A stretch of DNA of 64,000 bases from Dermatemys mawii. Lineage: Eukaryota; Chordata; Testudines; Dermatemydidae. The notes beneath the pieces are model-generated. The model made no database searches and was not told the origin of the DNA. It saw nothing but the letters and a program-made list of their open reading frames with translations. The position numbers and the translations under genes are program-made. Positions 34,076 through 45,930 of the stretch are shown piece after piece. How positions within the stretch are numbered: the stretch's first letter is position 1; each line of letters begins with the position of its first letter. Location: the NCBI GenBank assembly GCA_007922305.1, contig ML677366.1, forward strand, positions 8,397,615 to 8,461,614, given 5' to 3'.

Positions 34076-37000
34076 AGCCTTATGCCTGATGATACCAAAG
34101 GAGACGGAAACTGAACAATGAGACTACTGAGCAATGAAACTACTGGGCGAGGCTTAGCTGAGGGAATGCATTGCCAGTCATGAACTTATAAACTGGCATG
34201 GGATTCTCAAACTTTTTTCATAGCATGAACCACATTTGAATAGAGGGATTCTCTGATGGGCACCTTCTCTCCAGTTCATGGTTGAATAGACTATCTTCTA
34301 TCTATCCCATTGGCAATAGAATAACCGCCCTGTGCCAGCTACAGCAATGGCTTATGTGGGGAAAAGCAATTTTAGGAAAGTAGTTAATGTATTTTTGGCT
34401 TTAATGTGCCTTAGCAGCTGGAAACAAAAGTGAAACAACTAATAACGTGACCACCAGTGGGGATCAGCAGAAGCTGCTGAATTTGAGTCAAGAAAGTACT
34501 CCTAGACCCGATGCAGCAAATCAGTTGATAACAAGGAATTTTATAGCTTGTCAGAGAAACCAGAAACCACACAAAAGATAAGTGTGTAAAGAACATAAAA
34601 CAAATTGCTCAGATTAAAATTAACTACACATTAATTTATCAAAAGAATTACATTTTCAGTGATGTATTTACTAAATAGCAAAAATTATAAGCACCATTAA
34701 AAGATAAGTACCATTTTAAAGGGTTGTTGGGTTCCCCCCCTTTACCCACACAATTACTATTTCCAAAATATAAAAATCAGGGAGGGGAAAAATGAAGTGG
34801 TGGAAATAGCCTATTTTGTGAATTATGGGAAAAAAACCACCATCTGTGATTTAGTACAGTTCCAACTATCCCATCTGTGATCAAAGTACAGTTCTCATTG
34901 AAGGCTGAATCCCAGAGCCATTCCATATGATAAAATGTTTTTCTCAGAAGACTCCTGTGTGTATGTACTTGTCTCTTCAGAAACTTGTCTCTTTTAGATG
35001 AGACATAGAGCCCTATGGGCCCAATCCTTCTCCAAAAAGAGTCAAAGGGAGTTTTGCCATTCACTTGAGAAGGATCTGCATCAGGTCATATTTCCTGGCT
35101 AAATTTGTTTATTAAAATTTCCAAGGTACTTTTCATAAGCTTACGGTTGTATCCAAGGTCTAGTCTGCACAACGTCATAGTTTTGGGCCTTAGGTGCTGT
35201 GTACTCTTAAAAGGGACAGTGCCTATTAAAAAGTCACATTTCGGTTTCCCATAGTTCTACCTACTATTGCTACTAGTGATACTTAAGACCTTGCATACAT
35301 TAGACTTCTACACCAGTACAGCCCCACTGGTTAGTGCCAACCACGGGAGTGCTAGAATAGACCAGGGGCTGTGAGCCACAAGCATTTTCAGAACCACGTT
35401 GTCTTGACCTGCTCGAACCAGTATTACATGGCATAGTGCTTAAAATGCTGGCGATGGCTCTATACTGGCACTTCCTTCACTGATGCTGCACTAGTGGTAG
35501 CAAAGGGAGAATTTTAAGTAAAGCATGTATGCCAGACACCGCCCAAGGTGACTGTATCTAAACAAGATTAGTGACAAAAACATTGCTCTCTGTTTTTCCC
35601 CGATCTGGTTACTTTGTGCATAAGGGAGCACTTTGTGTATATTCGGTTGGGTTATCTTCCTGCTGCATCTATATAGACAGAGCCCCACTGACATCAACAA
35701 GGCACAAGGGGCCACCCAGGCAGATGCATTTGCATAGTCATTTCCTCTCATTGTTCATGTAGGTCTCTCAATCAGTAACAGGACAGAGAGAGAGAGAGAT
35801 TTCAATGAATTAGGAGAGACTGATTCTCCAGAATTGTCAGAGGGGCTCTGAGGCAAATGCAGATCTGGCTCTTTTAATTCCTTTATACATTGACTAGATT
35901 TCAAGTTCACAATGCCCCTTTTAATTATCTGCTGTGCCCCAGTCCAAAGGTGGCTATGGCTGAACTGAGTCATAAATGTGCAGTTTATAATGTGCATCAG
36001 GCACTTATATAAATGTAATATGAATATAACATCTACCATCCAAGTGCACTACACATACGCACACTCACAAATGGTTTTGGTTTTATTTTCAAACACCTGC
36101 AGTAAGACAGCTCCTCCAAGCGGATTGCTTGCTTGACTGAATCTTCTCCCCATCACCCACTACACCCCAATTATGGATGCAGTCCATAAATGTATGCAGG
36201 AGTCTTCTTAAAGCTAGATCCTTCCCCCAACATCACAGGGGATGCAAAAAGGGCCCGAGCACTGTGGACCCGCCTCAGTTCTACCGTGAAGGAGTCAGAC
36301 CATCTGGGTTGCATCTTCACCTGTGCACTGAGATTCCACTGGTTTAAGCACAGACAGTTTGGTGTTAAAGCACAGTTTGTGTTTAAGCACAGACAGTTTG
36401 GTGATATAGTCAGTCAGTTGTAGGAGTCTAACTCAAGCTCCAGGCTGTTCTTGGTGGCTATATTGGATAATTCGCTTGCAACCATGAGAACACAACTGTG
36501 CCTAACAATTTTTTTACATGCCTAATTTGGCCCAGTTCAAAATCCCTTAAAGAGTTATGGCCCAGTTGTGCCCTGTCTCCTGGAAATGGAGGAAGGTTAA
36601 AGGAGGCTCCAAGCAGCGGGCTGAATCTGGTCTAGTGAAGTAAAGTAGAGCAGCATTCTTCCTTCCTGGGCTTCCTTACTGGGCAGCACCTTAGAATCAC
36701 TGTTGCTGCATATAATATGGGGACGTCCTTCTCAACCAGGCCTTACTTGAGGGCTTGGACTACACAGTGCCTATGGCGGTCCTATGAGGTACCTGTGCCA
36801 GAGAGCAAGGCCTGGGAGGGGGCTGGCCATAAGTATTCTAATGACTTTGCATCAAATTTTGCTCTTATACTCATGTGCACGCCCCGTTCCTTCCACTTCT
36901 TACCTCAATGGAGCTGATTGGCTGCACCAAAGCAGAATCTGGGCTGTTTTTCATAAAGCACATTGGCAGACACTGTATTTTCCTTCCAATGCATGTTCTG

Positions 37001-37294
37001 CTCATTGCACCTTTCTGTTTGTGAGGTTTATACCTGGAGACAGTCTATTAATAATAATATGATTCTCATTCATAAAAGTGCTTTGAGCCTTGATTGGGGT
37101 TCCTGAGCACGAATATAAGACAAACTAATAAACAAACTGGTAAACAAACAACTAATAACACTAATAGATGGCATCGTTACCTAGATTATTGTCTACTACT
37201 GGAGAATCTAGTTGGAGAAGTTAAGGGATGTGTCGAAGGCAACACAGTAAGTGACAGAAGTGAGAGCACAATACAAATCTTCTGCCTGCCATTC
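34076..37294. other. Non-coding with small repeats
   Basis: Includes a 31-bp tandem duplication at 34841-34895 (CATCTGTGATNNAGTACAGTTC), (GA)n at 35785-35799 and a 23-bp repeat GTTTAAGCACAGACAGTTTG at about 36343 and 36380. Between 35160 and 35515 are words typical of turtle MITEs (GTCTAGTCTGCACAA, CACCAGTACAGCCC), but no termini could be fixed. No gene seen. Confidence 0.5.
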
Positions 37295-37302
37295 CCATAC
37301 AC

Positions 37303-37540
37303 CAGGGATTGGCAACCTTTGGCCTGTGGCTTGCCAGGGAAAGCCCCAAGTGGGCCGGTCTGGTTTGTTTACCTGCAGCGTCCACAGGTGTGGCAGATTG
37401 CAGCTCCTATTGACCATGGTTTGCCATCCGAGGCCAATGGGGGCTGTGGGAAGGATGGTCAGCGCAGCAGGTAAACAAACCGGCTTAGCCTGCCAGGGAC
37501 TTTCCCTGGCATGCTGTATGCCAAAGGCTGCCGATCCCTG
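37303..37540. mobile_element. hAT-like palindromic MITE with perfect 8-bp target duplication
   Basis: Starts CAGGGATTGGCAACCTTTGG and ends CAAAGGCTGCCGATCCCTG. Flanks CCATACAC at 37295-37302 and 37541-37548 are identical. Internal inverted words: GGTTTGTTTACCTGC and GCAGGTAAACAAACC. At 238 bp it is about 100 bp shorter than its relatives at 41660 and 52289, so it is an internal-deletion variant. Confidence 0.9.
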
Positions 37541-38650
37541 CCATACACCATTTAGTATTCTGCATTGCCCCCCTCTGTGGTACCTTCAAGCTCAGAAAAA
37601 GTGCGTACTTGGGTGACTTAACAAGTGTTCAATGTACACTGTCTGTGCATTATCATGGCACTCGCCCTGCCTCTCCAGACCTTTACAGGTCTGGCACCCA
37701 AGGGGTTAATAAGAATGTATGTGTTTTGTGCTGTTCACTGAGGAATACACAGTTTGAACATGAATGGCCAAATTGCTTTTTTTTCTCCTTTTTTTTAATC
37801 AAACCCTCAGCCTGTTAGGATGAGGCTAACATTGTTCCATTAAATAAAATAATATGTTCCTGCTCTTGTTTTTAATAGAGTAGACCCTGCATTTCCATCT
37901 CACTACTTTACTGACACAAGATCTTACTGAAAGCAATTTCCGGCCATCTTCCCATTCTCTGATGGCATAATTCACATCGTGTTTCTTTTAGATACACATC
38001 TCATCAGCTGCTGCTTTACTCTTCTGTGAGAAACACCCTCAGAACAGTCGCATCCTCTAAAAATAAAAGAAAAAAAAAGGAGAAAGAACAGTAACTGCAA
38101 GGATAATTCTCTGTTATCTCAAGCAATGGTAAAACTTGCATGCAGAAAATGCATGCGAACAGTGTGTCAAGGGAGATCTCTTTGGAAACAATACAGAGAA
38201 TTCCCCTAGTCTAAAAAGAGAATGAGGCCTTTTGAATACTTTAATTGGGCTACACTATGTGTTGAAAGAAGAATGGGCCGCTGCGTGAATATTATCATCC
38301 AGGGTTTTTTTGACACTACTCGGTGAACTGCAAGAGTGCCATATTTTGCTGGGAATGGTGAGGCATCATGGCACTCCACAAGATTTTCCCAGTGCTCCAT
38401 AATTAGGAGTATCCCCTAGGCCAGCTGTGAGTCCAATGTTCTCCTCTGCATCTTACTTCAGAAGGGAGGCCAGGAGTGGCAGTTTCTTCTCTTCATTCTG
38501 CATGCCTCTTTGCCACATTCTGGAGTGGTGGATATGGTCATGGGCTTTTCAGGACTGGCTCAAAGCCTGTGCGTGTAGAGAAGAGAACATATCTGGGCCC
38601 AGGGCACCAACACCAGACTAGAGGTTATGGGCCTGTTACTGGAATGGGGT

Positions 38651-38738
38651 GGGGGTGAGGTTCTGTGACTTGTAATGTGAAGGAGGTCAGACTAGATGAT
38701 CAGGATTGCCCCTCGTAACCGTGAAGTCTATGAGTCTA
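38651..38738 (+). mobile_element. CR1-type LINE, short 3' end
   Basis: GGTGAGGTTCTGTGACTTGT, GGAGGTCAGACTAGATGATC and the terminal AAGTCTATGAGTCTAAC are the sense 3' end of the CR1 subfamily also found reversed at 60701. It may extend upstream to about 38600. Confidence 0.85.
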
Positions 38739-41024
38739 ACACTGCTAGACCAGGGCTATGTTTTCCTGTGTATTGTGCTTCATTCATGATGAGATTGAAT
38801 CTAAAGGTTTAGGGTGTGAAATTAGAGATGGGCACTATTTGACCAGTTCTGTGGAGTTCTTGACATAAGGCAAAATCCAGGATCCTTCCTCAGGCCAAAC
38901 TCCCTTTGTGTTCAACTGGAATTTGCCTAAGAAAGGACCTTAGCATTTGGCCTGGGGGAGAAGTATCATACAAGGTACAGCAAAGCAGGCAAGAAGAAGG
39001 TGAAAGTGGGTTATAAAGTAGGAGCTAGATAAGTTTATTTTGGAAAAAGTACTAGTTTCGGAGAAGCTAGACAAAAGCATCTGAGAAGCCTGAATGCAAC
39101 TTGGGAGGAGGGTTTGGTTTTGTGGTGTACTGTGGCTCTTTTTGGAACAGGGGATACTTTAACAGATAGCCCAACTGATACAGATGGAGCTCAGGCTGTA
39201 CAGCTGCCTTGGAGAGCTTAAGTCAGGTGTTGGAAAGGGGGCAAGAACATCTGGGAAGTTGGGTCCACTCAGACACCAGCAGAAAAGAAAAAAAAAAAGA
39301 GTCCAGTAAAGGGATCTGGTGGATGAAGCGGGAAGAAATCATGTTCAGGAGTGAAACAGTTGCCACAATGGCACCTACTGAGAAAATAAAGAAGAATGTT
39401 AAAGGACAAATAATCCAGGTAAAACATTTAAAAATGTGGAAAGTAACAAAAGAACAGAAGATGGAGGATGCATAAAGCAAGATTTGAAAGTACCTGAGGA
39501 ATGCCTTGGGGGAAACAGGTAGAGCAGGAGCAGTAGAGCTCTAATGATAGATAGAGGGAAGTCGGTCAGCGAGGGGCATCTTATCAAAAGAGCATCATGA
39601 CGAATGAGTGATGATGATGATAACAAAAAGGTTCCTGAGAAAATGAGCGCTAATGGGGGATTTCAATAACCTGGCTGGAGGGAGCAGCAGCTCAGTGGAG
39701 CATGTTACATCACTTTCCTCACACAACACAGCGGAACTCGAGTTCATCACAAGTCTTCAGGGAACAGGGCTGTTTACACTGTAGTCACTGTCCATTTACC
39801 TTAACCCCTAAATCCTAACCCTAACTAAATACCAGCAGGTCTTTAAAGGTTGAGCCTGCCCTCCTTGGATATGCCAAACTCACAGGGAAGTTAGTCAGTT
39901 ATTTAGGGCTCTGTTATACCTTGAAGGCACAGCCTGTGGTAAGATGTTTAGAGTACTGTTGCTCTGGAGGCAGAAAGAAGAGGCATTGTGTCTCAGCGAG
40001 AGGACCTCCTGGAGCAGCTGGGCATGCAGCAGCTGTATGCCAGCTGCTACATCCCTTTGTGGGGGAAATTTATTACTCCCACATGGCCTCTGGGCTAAAT
40101 AAAGGGGTCACATACCCATTAAATACAGGCCTTGTTCACAGCTAAAGCAGTCAGCTGGGAGAAAGATGATTCCATGCTCTGAGATAGCCCAGAGAAGAGG
40201 AAGTGAAAGATCTCCACCCGTCCCTCCAATAGTTAACATGCGTGTGTTGTGGGGAAAACACTGCACAGATCCAGTTCTTACCCTGGCCCCATCCAGCCAG
40301 CTGTGTTCTTATACTGAGCTCCTCACAGCACTACATGGTGGGGAAAAATGACCTTTGCCTACTTAGTGGGCCTACATCACAAGCTTGGCACAGCTGAGGA
40401 TCCGGCCCTGTGATTTTAGTAGCATACAACAGGCAGAACTGACCCCAAACACACAGATTAAAAAGGCAAATGTTGTCCCATTAAAGCCCCTAGCACTGCC
40501 CATCTCACATTTATGGATTGAGCCCTTTGGAAGCAGGAGAATGTGCCTGGGAAATAGGAATGTTTTACACTGAACAAGGAGCAGCAAAATGGGGATAAGG
40601 AAGGAAGGGAAAAGTCAGGTCATGTCAGTGGTATCCATAAAGCTGGTTTTCATTTAGTTACATAAGCTCTGCTAACCTTTCTGGTAGTGCCATCTAGTGT
40701 TCACATGGTTTCCTACTGTCCCCTATGTATTCATGGAACCTCCCATTATATTTTTGCTGTTAGATTGCAAAATGTAAACAGTTTGAAGATATGAAATGAA
40801 AAATAAATACGAAAAGAAAAAATCAGCCTTTGCCCTTAGTCATTAATGGCCTTTAATTCCTGACTGCATTAATCTTGGTGAAGTAGGTTCCCTTATGGTA
40901 TGCTGAAATGTAAAGTTGCTTGAACAGGTCTGCAGAATTGACCTAGTTCAAAGGAAACACAGCCAGTGTATTTTACTTGTTCAGATGTAGGATCTAATTT
41001 TGAAGACACTAATTTTGAAGAAGT
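38739..41024. other. Non-coding, mostly unique
   Basis: No recognisable gene. It contains an A run (39289-39298), a degenerate telomere-like tract (39799-39826) and AAATAAATA-type tracts near 40800. An 88-codon open frame at 39209-39475 is Lys/Glu-rich but lacks any family signature and is probably chance. Confidence 0.5.
39799..39826 (+). repeat. Degenerate interstitial telomere-like tract
   Basis: Reads as imperfect CCCTAA units: CCTTAACCCCTAAATCCTAA followed by CCCTAACT. About four units, two of them exact. Confidence 0.6.
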
Positions 41025-41160
41025 TGTGGATTTGCTGTTTGGGGGTGGAGACGGTCTTTTTTGTTCTGTGTCTGTACAGTGCCTAGCGCTAGCGGGCCCT
41101 TGTCCTTGACTGTGGCTCCTAAGTGCTACCCCAATACAAATAATAAATAATAATAATAGC
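41025..41160 (+). repeat. SINE-like tail ending in (AATA)n
   Basis: GTCTGTACAGTGCCTAGCGC, GGGCCCTTGTCCTTGACTGT and AATACAAATAATAAATAATA form the tail of the family also seen at 2268-2395. It resembles the 3' part of tRNA-derived SINEs with a LINE-derived tail. Confidence 0.6.
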
Positions 41161-41431
41161 ATGCAGAAAGTATGTGCCTATTTTGCATGTGCAATGACCA
41201 CAGCTGCATCATTAATATTATTTCTATTGCAACAGTCCTTAGAGGTACTAATCCGGGATCAAGCCCCCTTGCTATACACTGTAAACACGTAGAATGAAAA
41301 GATGGCCCCTACCCCAGAAAGTCTGCAATCTACGTACATGGCGAGACAAGAGATGGATATAACAAACCGAGAGCATACTAATGGCCATAATCTGCCATGG
41401 GTATGTGCGCCATGGTGATTGTGCATACAAA

Positions 41432-42983
41432 AAATGGTTACCCACCTATAATTGTTGTTCTTTGAGATGTGAGGCAGATGTGTATTCTACTTAGGTGTGT
41501 GTGCACCCAGTGCATAGGAGCTGGAGAATTTAGCCTAGCAGAACCTGTAGAGATGGTGCCCTGCAGCCCTAGCCTTTCCCCAGGCCATATCATTGCATCT
41601 GCATCCTATCTAAAAGAACAACAGTTACAGGTAGGTAACCATTTTTGCTTCCTCTAGTGCAGGGATTGGCAACCTTTGGCACGCAGTCTGCCAGAGTAAG
41701 CCCCCGGGCAGGCTGGGCCGGTTTGTTTACTTGCTGTGTCCTCTGGTTTGGCTGATCACGGGTCCCACTGGCTGCGGTTTGCTGCTCCAGGTCAGTGGGG
41801 CTGCGGCAAGCAGTGGCCAGCACATCCTTTGGCCCTCGTCGCTTCCCACAGCCCCCATTGGCCTGGGAGGGCAAACCACGGCCAGTGGGAGCCACGATTG
41901 GTCAAACTTGCAGGTGCGGCAGGTAAAAATACCAGCCCAGCCCGCCAGTGAGATTACCCTGGTGGGCCACATGCCAAAATTTCCTATCCCTGTTCTAGTA
42001 GATGCGGATGTGTATTCTACTTAGGGGACTCACAAACAGCACTCATAGAAGGTGGGGCTCAGAATCCATTTAAAGAAGGGCTGCAGGATCACCTTCGGAA
42101 TGCTTGCCTCTGACCTGGACACAGAAATAATGGCCTAGTGGTTTATAAAAGTATACACAGAATACCAAGCCGCAGCCCTGTAAGTGTCCAAATCTTGGAA
42201 TGTCACTTAGAAGTGCCGCCAGTGTCGCTTGGGCTCCTGTGAAATGAGATTGCATCCGTCGATGGTGATGTGTCTCCCTGAGTCCTGGAATGGTCCCAAT
42301 TCATTTCATGGGATCTCTTCCTCACTGTATCAGAGGCAGGTGAATGACTCCTCTTTCTCTTGCAGGAAAATGCCAGAGTGCGAGCACGGGAGCAGCATCA
42401 CTTGCTGGATCTGAAGGGCCTGATGAGGGCCTGAAATTGGCCTCGTGGCCTGCTCAAGAAGGCGCTGCTTCAGCCACAGGTCCTCTTTGTGAACAACTTG
42501 TAGGTGGAGCACTGGCCTTCCATGTGTCCTTCACCAAGGCACAACGGGCACCTCATGTGGTGATCGCTACTGGAAATGGCCCTCCCCTCATCACGGACAG
42601 TGTTTGATTCCTGGTGTGGGCATCGTGCAGGTCAGCCAACTACTCTAATTAATATGATACTAACTCTAAACTTAACTGAGTTAGTATACTAACTGCTATA
42701 TACACAATACAAAATTCTCAGAAAACGGAGACCAAAGCATGAGGTGAAAACACCACCCAGAGCTCTGACTCCATCCAGGCTGGTACTGAACAAGACAAAG
42801 GAACTGATGGGGATAAGGGTGGCACCATCCTTGTATGGCCAGGGGCGTGGGGTGGAGCCAGGGCTGCAGAGCATGTGTGCTTCCCCTATGGGTACTGCAA
42901 AGTTCTCCGGCTCCAGTGCACTAGGCATGCACACATCTAAGTAGAATACATGGCTACATCTAATCAAAGAAGAATTACCAATA
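41432..42983. mobile_element. Long-TIR fold-back DNA element (carries a nested MITE)
   Basis: Left 41432-41560 and right 42860-42983 are inverse complements. Left words TGTATTCTACTTAGGTGTGT, GCATAGGAGCTGGAGAA; right words ACACATCTAAGTAGAATACA, TTCTCCGGCTCCAGTGCA. The left end also pairs locally with 41610-41652 (ATGGTTACCCACC against GGTAGGTAACCAT). GTATTCTACTTAGG recurs at 42013. No transposase. A hAT MITE interrupts it at 41660. I recognise the GGTTACCTACCTGTAAC theme from turtle and crocodilian repeats, without a certain name. Confidence 0.7.
41660..41992. mobile_element. hAT-like palindromic MITE, nested, with target duplication
   Basis: 333 bp, from CAGGGATTGGCAACCTTTGG to TTTCCTATCCCTG. 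Flanks CTCTAGTG (41652-41659) and TTCTAGTA (41993-42000) share TCTAGT, fitting the hAT preference for a central CTAG. Internal arms carry GGTTTGCTGCTCCAGG and GGGAGGGCAAACC. Confidence 0.88.
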
Positions 42984-45612
42984 GAAATTAGGCATGCAGT
43001 AGTGAAGGAATTTCACACATGTAACGTTTTTCAAAATTAGGCCCATTGAACATACTATATAGCTCCTAAAGCACATGAGTCGGTGATGATGGATGAACCT
43101 CGGCAAAAATTTGGAACTCTAGCTGAGGTCACCCGGACATCTAAACATTCACTTCTCCAAACCCCTGCATCTATCACTGTGGCTTGAGAATTTTGTGATT
43201 GACTTGGAAATCTCCTTGCCACTTACAGTCACACCTGGAAATACCAAAAGCACAGAACTAGAAATAAAAAGGATGTTATTGTTCATTGTTGTCTGTTAGC
43301 TCTGGCAGGATGTAGAAATGCCATAAGCCTGAGGTTTTGTTCCTGCAATGATCATGAAAACTGCAAGAACAGAGATCAGGTTTGTGCAAGCTTCAGTTAG
43401 TGCAGTGTCCTTAATTGAGAACAATCCTAATGATGGGACAAGCTAGCTCCCTGACCCAGTAAAGCACTTAACTACATGCATAATTTTCAGTACGTGCTTC
43501 GCTAGATCAGGGCCTGGATAACCTAGGCCTTTTCTGTCTATAATTCTAGGATAGCCAACTTCAGTTCATATTCACCAGTGTTTGTAATTCAGATTGTCAT
43601 CCATTCTTTTCTAAGGAGATCCCTGAGACAATTCCTTGTGTTTGAACAGAACATCAGAGTTTTTCTAAAAGCAAGGAGGATTGTTACCATTTATAAGTAA
43701 ATTCTGCCCTACTGTAATTTTTTGGAGCCTGAATCATCCTCCATTTCCGGCCATGCACAACAGCTGGCTCAGAACTGGCTCTGGTAAGCAGCATCTGTGT
43801 AGAAACGTACGGCAGTTTCAGCCCATCTGTGTCATGACCACTTGCATTGTCTCTTCACAGTTCTGTTGCAGAACTTCTGGGGTACAAGTGGGCACTTAGG
43901 GGACCCTCTTTTCTCTCTCTCTCTCTCTCCCTCCTCATTTAGAATTACCAAAACATCCCTGTTCGGCTTCTCCGTGATCTGGTGTCTTTACCCAGCACTC
44001 CCCTTGTCCCAGTCACTCTGCCTCTTCTGTGTGAGATCAAACAGAGCAGGCAGAAAGGGAGAAGAGAAATCAAGGGAGAGGCAGATTGTGGAGACTCTAG
44101 GCAAAAGCTGGTGAGAACAGTTTAATTTTACTTATCTGCTGCTAGGAAGGAGTCAGCTGGCTAGCTGAATGAGCTACCTAGCAGAGTGTGATCATCGTCT
44201 GGTGGGATGAGTTGATGCTAAATTGCACAGGTTTCTAAGACCCCCCGCCACCCGCCACAGTAGGGCTACAGACTTTTTGCTTTTTAGGCTCCACATTATC
44301 CTCTGTCAAATCTTGGGCCTTCTAGTCTGAGGAGTTTCCATTGGCTTGTTCCATCAGATGGAGGCGCATTATCCCCTGAAGATCAAACAAGACGCAATTA
44401 CTGTCCTACCTCAGTAGCCTGGCTCCCCCAAATTCCCACCAGGGGTGGTTTCATGACAGGGACGGGGCGGGGAAACAGCATGAGTTTATTCCAGTGAACA
44501 AGGATCAGCATTATATTATGCTGCATATTCTTTACTGCTTCCTGGGGGTGTGATACCATGGAGGGGAGACACAATCCCACAATTCCTGGAAAGTAGCAGC
44601 AGGTTATAGAGCCATTGCTGCGCAGACAGTGTGTTCCCCCACCTCACTTGCACTTACTTTGGATTCCTGCCACCAGTGCAAGTGGAAGAGGCATTCAGCC
44701 ACCATGTATATGGAGTTATCAATGGTTTAGATCAGATATTATTATTAGAATTTCAACATATTTGAATTTTTGATGACGAATGGAAACAAACATCCAGGAA
44801 ATTTCAAAGCAGATTTCCCCCTCCATTTTTCAAACCCACTCATCTGTTGATTGTCTAGTCATAGGCCCATTGCTACTGATCCATCCTCTAGATTTTTACA
44901 ACATTCTGAGTCAGGAGGGCAGGTAAAATATGGACCAGAAAGTGAAAAGGCAACTTTCAAAAGTCTTTCTTCCTGCGAAACATTTCCCATTCCATGTGGA
45001 ACCTTCAGTGCTTTAATAAAAGCCTAAGTGAGATGGAGCATATGCCCAAGCAGTACAGAGCGTGCAGAGCAACTTGAACTGGGTTTTGTTTATTGTCATG
45101 TACTCAGCACAGCAACATTTGTGCAGATCTGAACTGAAGATGAAAAAGAAAAAAAAATCACCTCTTAATTAGTTACAGGCAGATTGTGTCTCTTTAGTGC
45201 CACCTGTTGGTCATCAGAATATTAAGCCACACGTGGATTAAAGCTTCTAGTTTGATCTGAATGTATTATCCACCTGCTCTGCATGCCTGTGTTAATGGAA
45301 GGAAAATATAGATGCAGATATTCTATGTTCAATATAAAATAATACCTTACAATATTTGTGTTTTCTGATTTGCCAATAGCGCTTTTTATAAAAATGTACC
45401 TAGTGCTGGTCTTTGAATGGATTTTGATTTAGAATCCTAATATCTGCTGTATGGTCTTTGAATATTATCTATTAAAAGCAAACAGCTTTTTGGAAAATAA
45501 AAATATAATATCGCCTTTTCAAACACGAACAGAAATTATGAAAGAGGAAGGATATTAAGCTTCTACGATACTTGTTTTATTACTTTCCCTCAGCCCTTTT
45601 CTATTCATTTTC
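42984..45612. other. Non-coding, mostly unique
   Basis: Contains a short fold-back at 43448-43515 (CCCTGACCCAGTAAAGCACT against AAGCACGT...GATCAGGG) and (CT)n at 43909-43929. No gene recognised. Confidence 0.5.
43448..43515. repeat. Small fold-back MITE (AAGCACTTAA...TTGCTAGATCAGGG family)
   Basis: Left arm CCCTGACCCAGTAAAGCACT, right arm GTGCTTCGCTAGATCAGGG, imperfect inverse complements with a short loop. A single arm of the same family occurs at 46298-46345 (GGCCCTGATCTAGCAAGAAC), and a fuller relative at 52809-52945. Confidence 0.65.
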
Positions 45613-45930
45613 TTTGAGATTCTTAGACCCTTAAGGCCAGAAGGGATCATCTAGGCTGATAATCTTTGCATAACACAGGCCAGAGAATTTCTCCCAGTAA
45701 TTCAGCTCATAACTTTTGGTTGAGTTAGAACATATTTTTTTAAGAAAACACATCCAACCTAAATGTAAAGATTTCAAGTGATGGATAATCCACCATATCC
45801 AATGGTAAATTGTCACAATACTTAACGTACCTCCCTGGTAAAATAGGCATGCTTTATTTCTAGCCAAAGTTAATCTAGGTTCAACTTCTAACCACTGGAT
45901 TTTGTTATATCCCGTCTTCTCAGATCGTGA
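45613..45930 (-). mobile_element. CR1-type LINE, 3' end fragment
   Basis: Antisense orientation: AGGCCAGAAGGGATCATCTA, TAACACAGGCCAGAGAATTT, GTGATGGATAATCCACCATA, ACCACTGGATTTTGTTATA. 5' truncated, diverged. The 78-codon open frame inside it is not a gene. Confidence 0.9.

Noticed and set aside
39209..39475. Lys/Glu-rich 88-codon frame
   Set aside because: Purine-rich DNA yields Lys/Glu by composition; no family signature, and the opposite strand is open.
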